A stretch of DNA of 64,000 nucleotides from Trabulsiella odontotermitis (GCF_001297775.1 NZ_LIFX01000003.1:248001-312000), one strand, 5' to 3'. Numbered from the stretch's first letter, positions 11,409 to 22,659 are shown. Translations and numbers: made by a program. The notes: generated by a model from the sequence alone, not told the origin.

Positions 11409-14039
11409 ATGAGCAAGAGCACCGCTGAGATCCGTCAGGCGTTTCTCGACTTTTTCCATAGCAAGGGACACCAGGTTGTTGCCAGCAGCTCCCTGGTGCC
11501 GAACAACGATCCGACCCTGCTGTTTACCAACGCCGGGATGAACCAGTTCAAGGATGTGTTCCTTGGTCTCGACAAACGTAATTATTCCCGCGCGACTACC
11601 GCGCAGCGTTGCGTGCGTGCGGGCGGTAAACACAACGACCTGGAAAACGTCGGCTACACTGCACGTCACCACACTTTCTTCGAAATGCTGGGTAACTTCA
11701 GCTTCGGCGACTATTTCAAACACGACGCCATCAATTACGCATGGGAACTGTTAACCGGTGAAAACTGGTTCAACCTGCCAAAAGATCGCCTGTGGGTGAC
11801 CGTTTACGAAACCGATGATGAAGCCTTTGATATCTGGGCAAACGAAGTCGGTGTTCCGCGTGAACGCATCATTCGTATTGGCGATAACAAAGGCGCACCG
11901 TTTGCCTCTGACAACTTCTGGCAGATGGGCGATACCGGTCCGTGCGGTCCGTGCACCGAAATCTTCTTCGATCACGGCGACCATATCTGGGGTGGACCTC
12001 CGGGCAGCCCGGAAGAAGACGGCGATCGCTACATTGAAATCTGGAACATCGTCTTCATGCAGTTCAACCGCCAGGCTGACGGCACCATGGAGCCGCTGCC
12101 AAAACCGTCCGTTGATACCGGTATGGGGCTGGAGCGTATTGCGGCTGTGCTGCAGCATGTGAACTCCAACTATGAAATCGATCTGTTCAGCAAGCTGATC
12201 CAGTCTGTGGCTCGTGTAACCGGTGCGACCGATCTCAACAATAAATCGCTGCGGGTTATCGCGGATCATATTCGTTCCTGTGCGTTCCTGATTGCCGATG
12301 GTGTTATCCCGTCGAATGAAAACCGTGGCTATGTGCTGCGCCGCATCATTCGTCGCGCCATTCGCCACGGCAATATGCTGGGCGCGAAGGACACCTTCTT
12401 CTACAAACTGGTTGCGCCGCTGATTGAGGTCATGGGCTCCGCCGGTGAAGACCTGAAACGCCAGCAGGCGCAGGTTGAGCAGGTGCTGAAAACCGAAGAA
12501 GAGCAGTTTGCCCGCACGCTGGAACGCGGACTGGCGCTGCTCGACGAAGAACTGGCGAAATTGAAGGGCGACACGCTGGACGGCGAAACCGCTTTCCGCC
12601 TGTACGACACCTACGGTTTCCCGGTGGATCTGACTGCCGATGTGTGCCGCGAGCGCAATATCAAAGTTGACGAAGCGGGCTTTGAAGCCGCGATGGAAGC
12701 ACAGCGCCGCCGCGCCCGTGAATCCAGCGGTTTCGGCGCCGACTATAACGCGATGATCCGCGTTGACGGGGCGTCAGAATTCAAAGGTTACGATCACCTT
12801 GAACTGAACGGCAAAGTGACGGCGCTGTTTATCGACGGCAAGTCTGTGGATAGCGTCAGTGCAGGCCAGGATGCGGTTGTCGTACTGGATCAAACACCGT
12901 TTTATGCGGAATCCGGCGGCCAGGTTGGCGATAAAGGCGTGCTGAAAGGCGCGGGCTTTACCTTTACCGTCAGCGATACGCAGAAATATGGTCAGGCTAT
13001 CGGCCATCTCGGCACGCTGGCAACCGGCTCACTGAAAGTGGGTGATGCGGTACAGGCCGATGTCGATGAAGCGCGTCGCGCACGGATCCGTCTGAACCAC
13101 TCCGCTACGCACCTGATGCACGCCGCGCTGCGTGAAGTGCTGGGTACACACGTTGCGCAGAAAGGCTCGCTGGTTAACGACAAAGCACTGCGCTTTGACT
13201 TCTCCCATTTCGAAGCCATGAAACCGGAAGAGATCCGCCGCGTGGAAGACCTGGTCAACGCCCAGATCCGCCGCAACCTGCCGATCGAAACCAACATCAT
13301 GGATCTCGATGCGGCGAAAGCAAAAGGGGCGATGGCGCTGTTCGGCGAGAAGTATGACGAGCGGGTGCGCGTCCTGAGCATGGGCGATTTCTCTACAGAA
13401 TTGTGCGGCGGGACTCATGCCAGCCGTACTGGTGATATCGGTCTTTTCCGTATCACTTCCGAATCGGGTACTGCCGCAGGCGTTCGACGCATTGAGGCTG
13501 TTACCGGTGAGGGTGCCCTGGCTAACCTGCATGCAGAAAGCGATCTTCTCAGTGAAGTGGCGCAACTGCTGAAGGGCGACAGCCATAATCTGACTGATAA
13601 AGTACGAACCGTCATGGAACGCACCCGTCAGCTGGAAAAAGAGCTGCAGCAGATGAAGGATCAGGCTGCGGCGCAGGAGAGTGCAAATCTCTCCAGTAAA
13701 GCCATCGATATCAACGGTGTGAAGCTGCTGGTTAGCGAGCTGTCCGACGTTGAACCTAAGATGCTGCGCACGATGGTTGACGACCTGAAAAATCAGTTGG
13801 GTTCCACGATTATCGTTCTGGCGACAGTGGCTGAGGGTAAGGTTTCTCTGATTGCGGGCGTGTCGAAAGATGTTACCGACCGTGTCAAAGCAGGCGAACT
13901 GATTGGTATGGTTGCTCAGCAGGTAGGTGGGAAGGGGGGCGGACGTCCGGATATGGCTCAGGCCGGTGGTACTGACGCGGCTGCACTCCCGATAGCTCTG
14001 GCCAGTGTTAAAGACTGGGTGAGCACAAAACTGCAATAA
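11409..14039 (+). CDS. alaS: Alanyl-tRNA synthetase
   Basis: 876 residues, the same length as E. coli AlaS. The N-terminal aminoacylation domain contains [15 protein letters not shown] and class II motif 2 ([16 protein letters not shown]). The editing domain has HSATHLMH (near 567) and CGGTHAS (near 665), which supply metal ligands. A C-terminal coiled-coil and C-Ala region ends [15 protein letters not shown]. Stand-alone gene between recX and csrA. Confidence 0.98.
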   Translation: MSKSTAEIRQAFLDFFHSKGHQVVASSSLVPNNDPTLLFTNAGMNQFKDVFLGLDKRNYSRATTAQRCVRAGGKHNDLENVGYTARHHTFFEMLGNFSFGDYFKHDAINYAWELLTGENWFNLPKDRLWVTVYETDDEAFDIWANEVGVPRERIIRIGDNKGAPFASDNFWQMGDTGPCGPCTEIFFDHGDHIWGGPPGSPEEDGDRYIEIWNIVFMQFNRQADGTMEPLPKPSVDTGMGLERIAAVLQHVNSNYEIDLFSKLIQSVARVTGATDLNNKSLRVIADHIRSCAFLIADGVIPSNENRGYVLRRIIRRAIRHGNMLGAKDTFFYKLVAPLIEVMGSAGEDLKRQQAQVEQVLKTEEEQFARTLERGLALLDEELAKLKGDTLDGETAFRLYDTYGFPVDLTADVCRERNIKVDEAGFEAAMEAQRRRARESSGFGADYNAMIRVDGASEFKGYDHLELNGKVTALFIDGKSVDSVSAGQDAVVVLDQTPFYAESGGQVGDKGVLKGAGFTFTVSDTQKYGQAIGHLGTLATGSLKVGDAVQADVDEARRARIRLNHSATHLMHAALREVLGTHVAQKGSLVNDKALRFDFSHFEAMKPEEIRRVEDLVNAQIRRNLPIETNIMDLDAAKAKGAMALFGEKYDERVRVLSMGDFSTELCGGTHASRTGDIGLFRITSESGTAAGVRRIEAVTGEGALANLHAESDLLSEVAQLLKGDSHNLTDKVRTVMERTRQLEKELQQMKDQAAAQESANLSSKAIDINGVKLLVSELSDVEPKMLRTMVDDLKNQLGSTIIVLATVAEGKVSLIAGVSKDVTDRVKAGELIGMVAQQVGGKGGGRPDMAQAGGTDAAALPIALASVKDWVSTKLQ

Positions 14040-14276
14040 CTATAAACGCTTGCAGGCGCCAAAACTCAGGGGTTACGGCGCCTTGCTATGCGGTATCGAT
14101 AACGATAAAGTCAGGTTGAAATTGTGTATATCGGCTAAACTTACGTTTAACAGAATGTGATGCCATGACTGCTTACGCGCCCGCGCGTTTGTCATCGCTT
14201 ACTTTTTGGCGTTATATGATGGATAATGCCGGGATACAGAGAGACCCGACTCTTTTAATCTTTCAAGGAGCAAAGA

Positions 14277-14462
14277 ATGCTGATTCTGACTCGTCGAGTT
14301 GGTGAGACCCTCATGATTGGAGATGAGGTCACTGTGACAGTTTTAGGGGTTAAGGGTAACCAGGTTCGCATCGGTGTAAACGCCCCTAAAGAAGTCTCTG
14401 TTCATCGTGAAGAAATCTACCAGCGTATCCAGGCTGAAAAATCCCAGCAGTCCAGTTACTAA
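14277..14462 (+). CDS. csrA: Carbon storage regulator CsrA
   Basis: 61-residue RNA-binding homodimer that controls translation of carbon-storage, motility and biofilm mRNAs by binding GGA motifs. The sequence [16 protein letters not shown] and [18 protein letters not shown] is essentially the E. coli protein. CAAGGAG precedes the ATG. Confidence 0.98.
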
Positions 14463-14466
14463 GGTT

Positions 14467-14494
14467 CTTGCGTCTCACTCTGTGGTGAGACGCA
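14467..14494 (+). terminator. Hairpin after csrA
   Basis: TTGCGTCTCAC and GTGAGACGCAA form a perfect 11-bp stem around TCTGTG a few bases after the csrA stop. There is no clear U-tract, so it may be an mRNA-stabilising end rather than an intrinsic terminator. Confidence 0.5.
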
Positions 14495-14745
14495 ACCCAC
14501 GATTTACCTCCTCTTTCACCGTATTTAATCCCGTTTCCGCCGCACTGACATTGCTGTGCTGACGCAGGTTGGCTGTTGATAAAACACCCTTTTTGCCGTT
14601 TTTGCAGGCTAATTGCGCGTGAAGTGTGCAAACGATGAAAGGTTCGGAAAAATTGTTTGACTTATAAGTCTCAGAAAGTAATATGTGCGCCACGCAGCGA
14701 CGATGAGCTTAACTAAGTTCTTCGAAGCACTCGTAAGAGGCGTGT

Positions 14746-14838
14746 GGTGAGGTGGCCGAGAGGCTGAAGGCGCTCCCCTGCTAAGGGAGTATGCGGTCAA
14801 AAGCTGCATCCGGGGTTCGAATCCCCGCCTCACCGCCA
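14746..14838 (+). tRNA. serV: tRNA-Ser(GCT)
   Basis: 93 bases including the encoded CCA. Acceptor stem GGTGAGG pairs with CCTCACC. The anticodon loop CTGCTAA gives anticodon GCT (AGC/AGU codons), and a long variable arm as in class II tRNAs is visible. It is the first of a five-tRNA cluster matching E. coli serV-argVYZQ. Confidence 0.97.
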
Positions 14839-14842
14839 TTTT

Positions 14843-14919
14843 GCATCCGTAGCTCAGCTGGATAGAGTACTCGGCTACGAACCGAGCGGTCGGAGGTTCG
14901 AATCCTCCCGGATGCACCA
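14843..14919 (+). tRNA. tRNA-Arg(ACG), copy 1
   Basis: 77 bases with CCA, acceptor GCATCCG/CGGATGC, anticodon ACG in CTACGAA. Its T-stem is GGAGG/CCTCC. First of four nearly identical copies spaced exactly 108 bases apart. Confidence 0.97.
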
Positions 14920-14950
14920 TATTTCTGAAGTAATATGTACGTCTCCTGAT

Positions 14951-15027
14951 GCATCCGTAGCTCAGCTGGATAGAGTACTCGGCTACGAACCGAGCGGTCA
15001 GAGGTTCGAATCCTCTCGGATGCACCA
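14951..15027 (+). tRNA. tRNA-Arg(ACG), copy 2
   Basis: Same as copy 1 except for a paired change in the T-stem (AGAGG with CCTCT), which preserves base pairing. Spacer from copy 1 is 31 bases. Confidence 0.97.
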
Positions 15028-15058
15028 TCTTCTCGAAGTAACATGTACGTCTCCTGAT

Positions 15059-15135
15059 GCATCCGTAGCTCAGCTGGATAGAGTACTCGGCTACGAACCG
15101 AGCGGTCAGAGGTTCGAATCCTCTCGGATGCACCA
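15059..15135 (+). tRNA. tRNA-Arg(ACG), copy 3
   Basis: Identical over its length to copy 2, including the AGAGG/CCTCT T-stem. The spacer before it is nearly the same as the other spacers. Confidence 0.97.
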
Positions 15136-15166
15136 TCTTATTGAAGTAACATGCACGTTTCCCGAT

Positions 15167-15243
15167 GCATCCGTAGCTCAGCTGGATAGAGTACTCGGCT
15201 ACGAACCGAGCGGTCGGAGGTTCGAATCCTCCCGGATGCACCA
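15167..15243 (+). tRNA. tRNA-Arg(ACG), copy 4
   Basis: T-stem GGAGG/CCTCC as in copy 1. Last complete tRNA of the cluster; an RtT-like element carrying another copy of the tRNA 3' end follows. Confidence 0.97.
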
Positions 15244-15281
15244 TATTCTCCAGTATAACAGCGATACTGTTGTTTCATGGT

Positions 15282-15375
15282 CTGCGGAATGCCCGCAAGC
15301 ACCAGGGAGGATAACGTTGCGTAAGCAACGGCCCGCAGGGCGAGGCGCAGCCGAGTAATCCTCTCGGATGCACCA
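15282..15375 (+). repeat. RtT-like repeat with duplicated tRNA-Arg 3' end
   Basis: Begins TCTGCGGAATGCCCGCAAGC, passes through GCGTAAGCAACGGCCCGCAG and ends in AATCCTCTCGGATGCACCA, identical to the 3' end of tRNA-Arg copies 2 and 3. This layout, a structured GC-rich segment closing with the 3' end of the preceding tRNA, is that of RtT repeats known after tyrT and other enterobacterial tRNA operons. There is no 5' half of a tRNA. A scar of a tRNA-targeting element is the alternative. Confidence 0.65.
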
Positions 15376-15494
15376 TCTCTCTTATTGAAATTTTCTCTCC
15401 CGATAACTCCCTGTTTCCTATTGGCAAATCTTCTGGTTTCCGGCTAGTTTATATTTGTCATTAATACGTTTGCGGGTAGCAAGGAGAATATTCC

Positions 15495-15809
15495 ATGAAA
15501 GGTTTCAAAGCATTGGCTGCATTCGGCGTTGCGGCACTGGTCGCATTATCCCTGTCCGGCTGCGCAGGCTCTTCCACCAAAGAAAGCACTGGCGGTTATA
15601 TTGACGATACTGTCGTGACCACCAAAGTGAAATCTGCGTTATTCGGCGACAAAGCGATAAAATCCAGCCAAATCAGCGTTGAGACATTCAAAGGGCGCGT
15701 GCAACTGAGCGGTTTTGTGGATTCCGAAGCCGATGCGAAACGGGCGGTAGAAGCGGCGCGTAAGGTTCCTGGCGTACGCGTTGTTGAAAATGATCTGCGG
15801 ATCCGTTAA
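15495..15809 (+). CDS. BON-domain lipoprotein
   Basis: 104-residue lipoprotein precursor: signal peptide with lipobox LSGC (cysteine 23), then one BON domain (about 36-103; TTKVKSALFGDKAIKSSQIS, VQLSGFVDSEADAKRAVEAA). BON domains occur in envelope proteins such as OsmY and DolP and are thought to bind phospholipid or other ligands. The lipidated cysteine is followed by Ala, which favours the outer membrane. Monocistronic, with its own terminator. The E. coli K-12 counterpart at this locus is not known to me. Confidence 0.88.
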   Translation: MKGFKALAAFGVAALVALSLSGCAGSSTKESTGGYIDDTVVTTKVKSALFGDKAIKSSQISVETFKGRVQLSGFVDSEADAKRAVEAARKVPGVRVVENDLRIR

Positions 15810-15826
15810 ATCAGACACTATGTCAC

Positions 15827-15857
15827 GAAAGGCACCGCAAGGTGCCTTTCTCGTTTC
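15827..15857 (+). terminator. Terminator after the BON lipoprotein gene
   Basis: GAAAGGCACC, loop GCAA, GGTGCCTTTC, then TCGTTTC. A 10-bp perfect stem. Confidence 0.8.
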
Positions 15858-15928
15858 TCTATCCGGCGGCGACAAAAAACGCCTTTTGCGATAAAGTAAC
15901 GTTTTGATATTCGGTTTGTGAGGGCGCA

Positions 15929-16495
15929 ATGTACGAACGCTATGCAGGGCTGATTTTCGACATGGACGGCACGATTCTGGACACCGAACCCACCCACCGT
16001 AAAGCGTGGCATGAGGTACTGGGGCGTTACGGAATTCGCTTTGACGAACAGTCCATCATTGCGTTGAACGGTTCGCCGACCTGGCGCATCGCGCAGGAAA
16101 TTATCACGCTGAATCAGGCCGATCTCGATCCCCACGCGCTGGCCCGCGAGAAAACGGACGCGGTTAAAATCATGCTGCTGGATTCGGTACAGCCATTACC
16201 GCTGATTGACGTTGTCAAAGCGTGGCATGGCCGTCGCCCGATGTCTGTCGGTACCGGCAGCGAAAGCGCGATAGCCGAGGCGCTGCTGGCGCATCTGGGA
16301 TTACGTCACTACTTTTCTGCCGTCGTTGCCGCCGATCACGTCCGGCATCATAAACCTGCCCCTGACACCTTCCTGCTTTGCGCTGAGCGCATGGGCGTCG
16401 AACCTGCAAAATGTATCGTGTTTGAAGATGCGGATTTCGGCTTACAGGCCGCGGCAAGCGCAGGCATGGACGTAGTGGATGTCCGGCTATTGTGA
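15929..16495 (+). CDS. yqaB: Fructose-1-phosphate/6-phosphogluconate phosphatase YqaB
   Basis: Cytoplasmic HAD-superfamily phosphatase, 188 residues. Motif I FDMDGTILDTEPTHRKAW (nucleophile Asp 11), motif II GTGSESA, motif III lysine in HHKPAPDTFLLCAERMG and motif IV FEDADFGLQAA. Overlaps yqaA by 4 bases (GTGA), indicating coupling. Confidence 0.95.
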   Translation: MYERYAGLIFDMDGTILDTEPTHRKAWHEVLGRYGIRFDEQSIIALNGSPTWRIAQEIITLNQADLDPHALAREKTDAVKIMLLDSVQPLPLIDVVKAWHGRRPMSVGTGSESAIAEALLAHLGLRHYFSAVVAADHVRHHKPAPDTFLLCAERMGVEPAKCIVFEDADFGLQAAASAGMDVVDVRLL

Positions 16496-16920
16496 GTGAT
16501 GGCCTGTCGCTCCTTTCACTGTTTGCCAGCAGTTTTCTCAGTGCAACCTTGCTGCCCGGCAACTCTGAAGCCGTACTGGTTGCGTTGTTGCTGTCCGGCG
16601 CCAGCAAACCCTGGCTTCTTGTGTTAATAGCAACAATAGGTAATAGCGCTGGAGGGGCAACTAACGTTATTCTTGGTCGCCTGTTTCCGTTGCGCAAGAC
16701 GTCGCGGTGGCAGGAAAAAGCAACGGGATGGTTGAAGCGCTACGGCGCGGTCGCGCTGCTGTTGAGCTGGATGCCTGTTATGGGCGATTTGCTGTGCCTG
16801 CTGGCGGGATGGATGCGCATTCCCTGGGGGCCGGTACTCTTTTTTTTATGCCTTGGAAAAGCGTTGCGCTATGTCGTCGTGGCGGCGGCAACACTCCAGG
16901 GGATGATGTGGTGGCACTAA
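16492..16920 (+). CDS. yqaA: Inner-membrane protein YqaA (DedA/SNARE-associated family)
   Basis: 142-residue integral membrane protein with hydrophobic segments at about 4-50 (LLSLFASSFLSATLLPGNSE), 80-110 and 115-140. The GTG start overlaps the yqaB stop. It belongs to the YqaA branch of the DedA-like family; the substrate is unknown. Confidence 0.92.
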   Translation: MSDGLSLLSLFASSFLSATLLPGNSEAVLVALLLSGASKPWLLVLIATIGNSAGGATNVILGRLFPLRKTSRWQEKATGWLKRYGAVALLLSWMPVMGDLLCLLAGWMRIPWGPVLFFLCLGKALRYVVVAAATLQGMMWWH

Positions 16921-16971
16921 TTGCTTTTTTGGTGACCTTTAAGCGTCCACCATTACAATTATGCTTAATAA

Positions 16972-18555
<1,584 letters not shown>

Positions 18556-18563
18556 CAGAAAAG

Positions 18564-18636
18564 AAAAAGGCCACATCACTGTGGCCAAACTTTCATCTCT
18601 GAATACAGGGATGATGATAACAAATGCGCGTCTTTC
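18564..18636 (-). ncRNA. micA: MicA small RNA
   Basis: The minus strand reads GAAAGACGCGCATTTGTTAT at the 5' end and finishes with a GGCCACA/TGTGGCC hairpin and five Ts, the structure of the Hfq-dependent sRNA MicA (SraD). MicA represses ompA and other envelope mRNAs under sigmaE stress. The location between gshA and luxS, antisense to both, is the E. coli location. Upstream on the minus strand are GAACTC (within 18664-18670) and TCTGA (18643-18647), 16 bases apart, resembling a sigmaE promoter. Confidence 0.92.
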
Positions 18637-18706
18637 ATATACTCAGACTTGCTCCACCAGAAAGAGTTCATTTTATTTTAAAAAAAATCACTGTCGGAGG
18701 TGACGA

Positions 18707-19222
18707 ATGCCATTACTAGATAGTTTCACTGTCGACCATACCCGAATGGAAGCACCTGCAGTCCGCGTCGCAAAGAATATGCACACCCCACACGGCGATG
18801 ACATCACCGTATTCGACCTGCGCTTTTGCATCCCGAACAAAGAAGTGATGCCGGAAAAAGGGATCCACACTCTGGAGCACCTGTTTGCCGGTTTCATGCG
18901 TGATCACCTCAACGGCAACGGCGTTGAAATCATTGATATTTCCCCCATGGGCTGCCGTACCGGTTTTTATATGAGCCTGATTGGTACGCCGGATGAGCAG
19001 CGTGTTGCCGATGCCTGGAAAGCGGCAATGGCCGATGTGCTGAAAGTCAAAGATCAGAACCAGATCCCGGAGCTGAACGTCTATCAGTGCGGCAGCTACA
19101 CCATGCACTCGCTGGATGAAGCGCAGGACATCGCCCGTCACATCATCGAGCGCGGCGTTCGCGTTAACAGCAACGCAGAACTGGCTCTGCCGAAAGAGAA
19201 ACTGCAGGAACTGCACATCTAG
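18707..19222 (+). CDS. luxS: S-ribosylhomocysteine lyase (autoinducer-2 synthase)
   Basis: Cleaves S-ribosylhomocysteine to homocysteine and DPD, the AI-2 precursor. 171 residues with metal ligands in H54-TLE-H58 and C128 ([10 protein letters not shown]) and the catalytic cysteine in MGCRTGFY (C83). CGGAGG precedes the ATG. micA lies just upstream on the other strand. Confidence 0.98.
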   Translation: MPLLDSFTVDHTRMEAPAVRVAKNMHTPHGDDITVFDLRFCIPNKEVMPEKGIHTLEHLFAGFMRDHLNGNGVEIIDISPMGCRTGFYMSLIGTPDEQRVADAWKAAMADVLKVKDQNQIPELNVYQCGSYTMHSLDEAQDIARHIIERGVRVNSNAELALPKEKLQELHI

Positions 19223-19238
19223 TCCCGTGTCCCGCAGC

Positions 19239-19274
19239 AAAAAAAAGCCAGTTCAACATGAACTGGCTTTTTTG
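19239..19274. terminator. Bidirectional terminator between luxS and emrB
   Basis: AAAAAAGCCAGTTC, loop AACAT, GAACTGGCTTTTTT. The A- and T-tracts on both sides serve the convergent genes luxS (+) and emrB (-). Confidence 0.92.
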
Positions 19275-20813
19275 TTAGTGCGCACCGCCTCCGCCACCAC
19301 CTGCACCAAACGGCGGCCGGGCAAACCACACCAGGCCAAGCAGCACAAGGAAGATCCCGGCGGAGATCCAGAAAATCTCATTAGCCGAGATAATCAGCCC
19401 CTGGTCAGTTATCTGCTGCGCTATCCAGCCGGATGCCTGCTGTTGCGTCATCCCCATTCCCTGCAACTGATCATACGTCTGTTGCGCGTTCGGGTTGAAC
19501 GGGTTCACTGACTCCGTAAGCTGCGCGTGATGCATCGCTTCACGGTTCGTCCACATGGTGGTGGTGATCGAGGTGCCTATTGAGCCCGCCAGCGTACGGG
19601 TAAAGTTTGACAGGCTCGACGCCGCCGCCAGACGTTCCGGCGGCAAGCCAGACAGCGTGATGGTGGTCAGTGGCATAAAGAAGCAGGCCACGGCGAAACC
19701 CTGAATAAACTGCGGCCACGCGGAGGCGCCGAAGTCCATACCCGGTTCAAAGGTGTACGCGCGCCAGTAGAAGCACACGGCATACATAATGAAGCTGAAG
19801 GTCACCAGGCGTCGCATGTCGAGCTTATGGGCGAAACGCCCGATGATCGGCGACAGCAGCACCGGGATCACCCCGACTGGCGCGGACGCCAGCCCGGCCC
19901 AGGTGGCGGTATAGCCATACACCTCCTGCAACAGCTGCGGCAGCAGAACGATCGCGCCGAAGTAGAGCATATAAGCGAGGCTGATACACAAACAGCCAAT
20001 GGTAAAGTTTCGCGACTTAAACAGCGACAAATCGACGATCGGGTTGTCGTCCGTCAGTTCCCAGACAACCAGGAAGCTTATCGCCACGACCGCCACAATG
20101 GTCAGTGTCACCACTTCAGTGGAGTTAAACCAGTCCAGCTCTTTACCACGGTCGAGCATGATTTGCAGGCTGCCGATACCCACCACCAGCAGCGCCAGAC
20201 CAATCCCGTCAATCCGCCGCTGTTCTGTCCGGGTTTCGCGATTGCGCAGGGTTTGCAGGGTCATCAGCACCACGACCACACCAATCGGGACGTTGATGAA
20301 GAAGATCCAGCCCCAGTGATAGTTATCGCTGATGTAACCGCCGAGGATCGGGCCACAGATAGGCGCCACGATAACGGTCATTGACCACAGCGCCAGCGCG
20401 ATAGAGCGTTTGGCGGGTGGATAGTTACTTAACAGCAAACTCTGCGACAGCGGGATCAACGGCCCGGCGACAACCCCCTGAATGACGCGGAAGAAAATCA
20501 GCATCGTCAGGCTGTTTGACACGCCACAGGCCCAGGAGGCGATGACGAAGGCGACGGTGGACCACAAAAACAGTTTCACTTCGCCGACACGCTTCGCCAG
20601 CCAGCCGGTAATCGGAATGGAGATCGCGTTCGCCACCCCGAAAGAGGTGATCACCCAGGTCCCCTGGCTCAGCGACGAGCCAAGGTTACCGGCGATGGTA
20701 GGGATCGCCACGTTAGCAATGGTGGAGTCCAGCACCTGCATGAAAGTCGCAAGAGACAACGCAATGGTCATGATGACCAGCTGCGCCCCCTCCAGCGGTT
20801 TTTGCTGTTGCAT
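19275..20813 (-). CDS. emrB: Multidrug efflux MFS transporter EmrB
   Basis: Inner-membrane DHA2-family proton antiporter with 14 predicted membrane segments, 512 residues; works with EmrA and TolC to expel hydrophobic toxins. Motif C-like GPILGGYISDNYHWGWIFFI is clear, as is the glycine-rich tail GAGGGGGGAH. The ATG at 20813 (MQQQKPLEGA) is chosen over a GTG three codons upstream because it matches E. coli. Third gene of mprA-emrA-emrB. Confidence 0.97.
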   Translation of the reverse strand: MQQQKPLEGAQLVIMTIALSLATFMQVLDSTIANVAIPTIAGNLGSSLSQGTWVITSFGVANAISIPITGWLAKRVGEVKLFLWSTVAFVIASWACGVSNSLTMLIFFRVIQGVVAGPLIPLSQSLLLSNYPPAKRSIALALWSMTVIVAPICGPILGGYISDNYHWGWIFFINVPIGVVVVLMTLQTLRNRETRTEQRRIDGIGLALLVVGIGSLQIMLDRGKELDWFNSTEVVTLTIVAVVAISFLVVWELTDDNPIVDLSLFKSRNFTIGCLCISLAYMLYFGAIVLLPQLLQEVYGYTATWAGLASAPVGVIPVLLSPIIGRFAHKLDMRRLVTFSFIMYAVCFYWRAYTFEPGMDFGASAWPQFIQGFAVACFFMPLTTITLSGLPPERLAAASSLSNFTRTLAGSIGTSITTTMWTNREAMHHAQLTESVNPFNPNAQQTYDQLQGMGMTQQQASGWIAQQITDQGLIISANEIFWISAGIFLVLLGLVWFARPPFGAGGGGGGAH

Positions 20814-20828
20814 TACACTCACCCCGGA

Positions 20829-22001
20829 TTAGTTAGCGTTCGCCTGGACGATGTCGTTGATCTCTTTGTTCACCGGATCAAGGCTGATTTCACGGGCATC
20901 GCTTTCATAGGCCGGGTCGGTACGGACCTGACTTGCCAGCATCTGGCCATCGCGGTTTGACGTATCCACTTCCACCAGCGTTGACAGACCAATACGCAAC
21001 GGGTGTTCGGCGAGCTGCTTCGCATCCAGCTCGACACGCACCGGCAGACGCTGAACCACTTTGATCCAGTTACCGGTGGCGTTTTGCGCCGGAAGCAGAG
21101 AGAACGCGCTGCCGGTACCCATATCGAGACCCACCACTTTACCGGTGTATTTCACGTCATCGCCGTAAATATCGCTGATAACCGTGACGGGCTGACCAAT
21201 GCGCATATGCGCCAGTTGCGTCTCTTTAAAGTTGGCATCGACCCACAGATTGTTCGCTGGCACCACCGCCATCAGCGGCGTGGTCGGGCTGATCTGCGCG
21301 CCAGGCTGTACAGCGCGACGAGAAACATAACCGGTCATCGGGCTGACGATTTTCGTACGTTGCAGGGCGAGCCATGCGTTACGTACGTCAGTCGCCGCTT
21401 GCTGAACGGCAGGTTGTTCTTCCAGCTTAGTCGCCAGTACCATTGCCTGATTGGCGTTGTACTGTTGGATTGCCACGTCCAGTTCGGCCTGCGCGCTGGC
21501 GACGGCATCACGGGCGTGTTGCAACTCTTCACGACCAATCAGGTTAGCGCTGCCGAGCGGAATACGACGGTTAAGGTCGGTTTGCGCCTGAGACAGTGCG
21601 GTTTTTTTGACGTCGATGTTCGCCTGCAACTGCTTGCTGTTGATCATCAACTGGCGAGTCTGGCGAACGCTGGAAGCCAGCTGCGTTTTGGCTTTTTCAT
21701 AAGCCTGCTGCGCATCGGTGGGATCCAGGCTGACCAGCACGTCGCCTTTCTGTACAAAATCGGTGTTGTCAGCCCAGACTTTCGTCACGCTGCCAGACAC
21801 CTGCGCCATGATCTGAACCTGATTTCCTGCCACGTAGGCATCGTCAGTTTCTTCATAATGGCGGAGGACCAGGAACCAATAAATGCCATAGGCCACGGCA
21901 ATAATAATAAAGAGCAAAGTCAGCAGCAGAAGGGCACCTTTACGTTTACCTTTCTTACTGGCAGGTTGCTGCGGGGTTTGCATCTCCGCATTAGCGCTCA
22001 T
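20829..22001 (-). CDS. emrA: Multidrug efflux periplasmic adaptor EmrA
   Basis: Membrane-fusion protein linking EmrB to TolC, 390 residues. A single N-terminal membrane anchor (ALLLLTLLFIIIAVAYGIYW, about 24-43), a long coiled-coil section (about 95-205) and HlyD-type beta-barrel segments (MTGYVSRRAVQPGAQISPTT). Lies 15 bases before emrB. Confidence 0.97.
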   Translation of the reverse strand: MSANAEMQTPQQPASKKGKRKGALLLLTLLFIIIAVAYGIYWFLVLRHYEETDDAYVAGNQVQIMAQVSGSVTKVWADNTDFVQKGDVLVSLDPTDAQQAYEKAKTQLASSVRQTRQLMINSKQLQANIDVKKTALSQAQTDLNRRIPLGSANLIGREELQHARDAVASAQAELDVAIQQYNANQAMVLATKLEEQPAVQQAATDVRNAWLALQRTKIVSPMTGYVSRRAVQPGAQISPTTPLMAVVPANNLWVDANFKETQLAHMRIGQPVTVISDIYGDDVKYTGKVVGLDMGTGSAFSLLPAQNATGNWIKVVQRLPVRVELDAKQLAEHPLRIGLSTLVEVDTSNRDGQMLASQVRTDPAYESDAREISLDPVNKEINDIVQANAN

Positions 22002-22128
22002 TGTGTATCTCCACGATCTTCTTATTTCACATCGGCTGGGCCGACCTGTTTGTCAGAAAGGCCAGCAGTTCGACCTGCTGGCCTGACGGTTTCTTTTATT
22101 GAATCAGGATAAGTGAGCGATCCCTGGC

Positions 22129-22659
22129 TTAACGAAGGGCCTCTAAAACGGCACCATCTTCATCCATTTGGTCAAGGCGAGTCAGTAACTTACGGGTGAT
22201 GTGCTCAAGCTGGTCTTTCTCGGCGGTTGTCAGCGAAGACCAGAGTTGATGCAGGCAGTGGTGTTGCGGAGGCAAAACCTCGCGCAGGAACTGGTGACCT
22301 TTTTCGGTCAGTTGCAGGTGCAGGCAACGGCGATCATTGTCGCTTTCGCGACGCTCGATCCAGCCACGTTTTTCCAGTTCATCAGCGATACGGGTAGCGT
22401 TGGTGCGGGAAGAGCCCAGCGCACAGCTCAGCTCAGACGGCTGAATACTGTGGTTTTCCTGAGACTCAAGCGTAATCAGCGCCATGAACAACGTCTCGTT
22501 AATCCCCTGAGCTTTCAGCATTTTATTACGGTTTTCCAGCAGCTTGCCCTGCATGTGCATGCTTAAGCGGGTAAGGAGGATCTCCTGATAGGGAAAATCT
22601 TCATGACGGCTGGCGCGGAATTTTAGCATTTGTTCAATGGGCGTGAACGAACTATCCAT
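22129..22659 (-). CDS. mprA: MarR-family repressor MprA (EmrR)
   Basis: Repressor of emrAB and other loci, released by uncouplers and similar ligands. 176 residues with a winged helix centred on [20 protein letters not shown] and [19 protein letters not shown]. First gene of the efflux operon; the promoter should lie in 22660-22750, which is AT-rich and shared with the 3' end of ygaH. Confidence 0.96.
   Translation of the reverse strand: MDSSFTPIEQMLKFRASRHEDFPYQEILLTRLSMHMQGKLLENRNKMLKAQGINETLFMALITLESQENHSIQPSELSCALGSSRTNATRIADELEKRGWIERRESDNDRRCLHLQLTEKGHQFLREVLPPQHHCLHQLWSSLTTAEKDQLEHITRKLLTRLDQMDEDGAVLEALR

Noticed and set aside
14843-15243. Regular 108-bp repeats considered as a CRISPR-like array
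   Set aside because: The repeat units are tRNA genes and the spacers are nearly identical, unlike CRISPR spacers.
14609-15358. Open frames with a repeated peptide such as VAQLDRVLGYEPSG
   Set aside because: The repeats are translations of the four tRNA-Arg genes, a common misannotation.
18559-18592. Intrinsic terminator for gshA
   Set aside because: On the plus strand the stem is followed by AAACTTT, not a T-run; the T-run is on the minus strand and belongs to micA.
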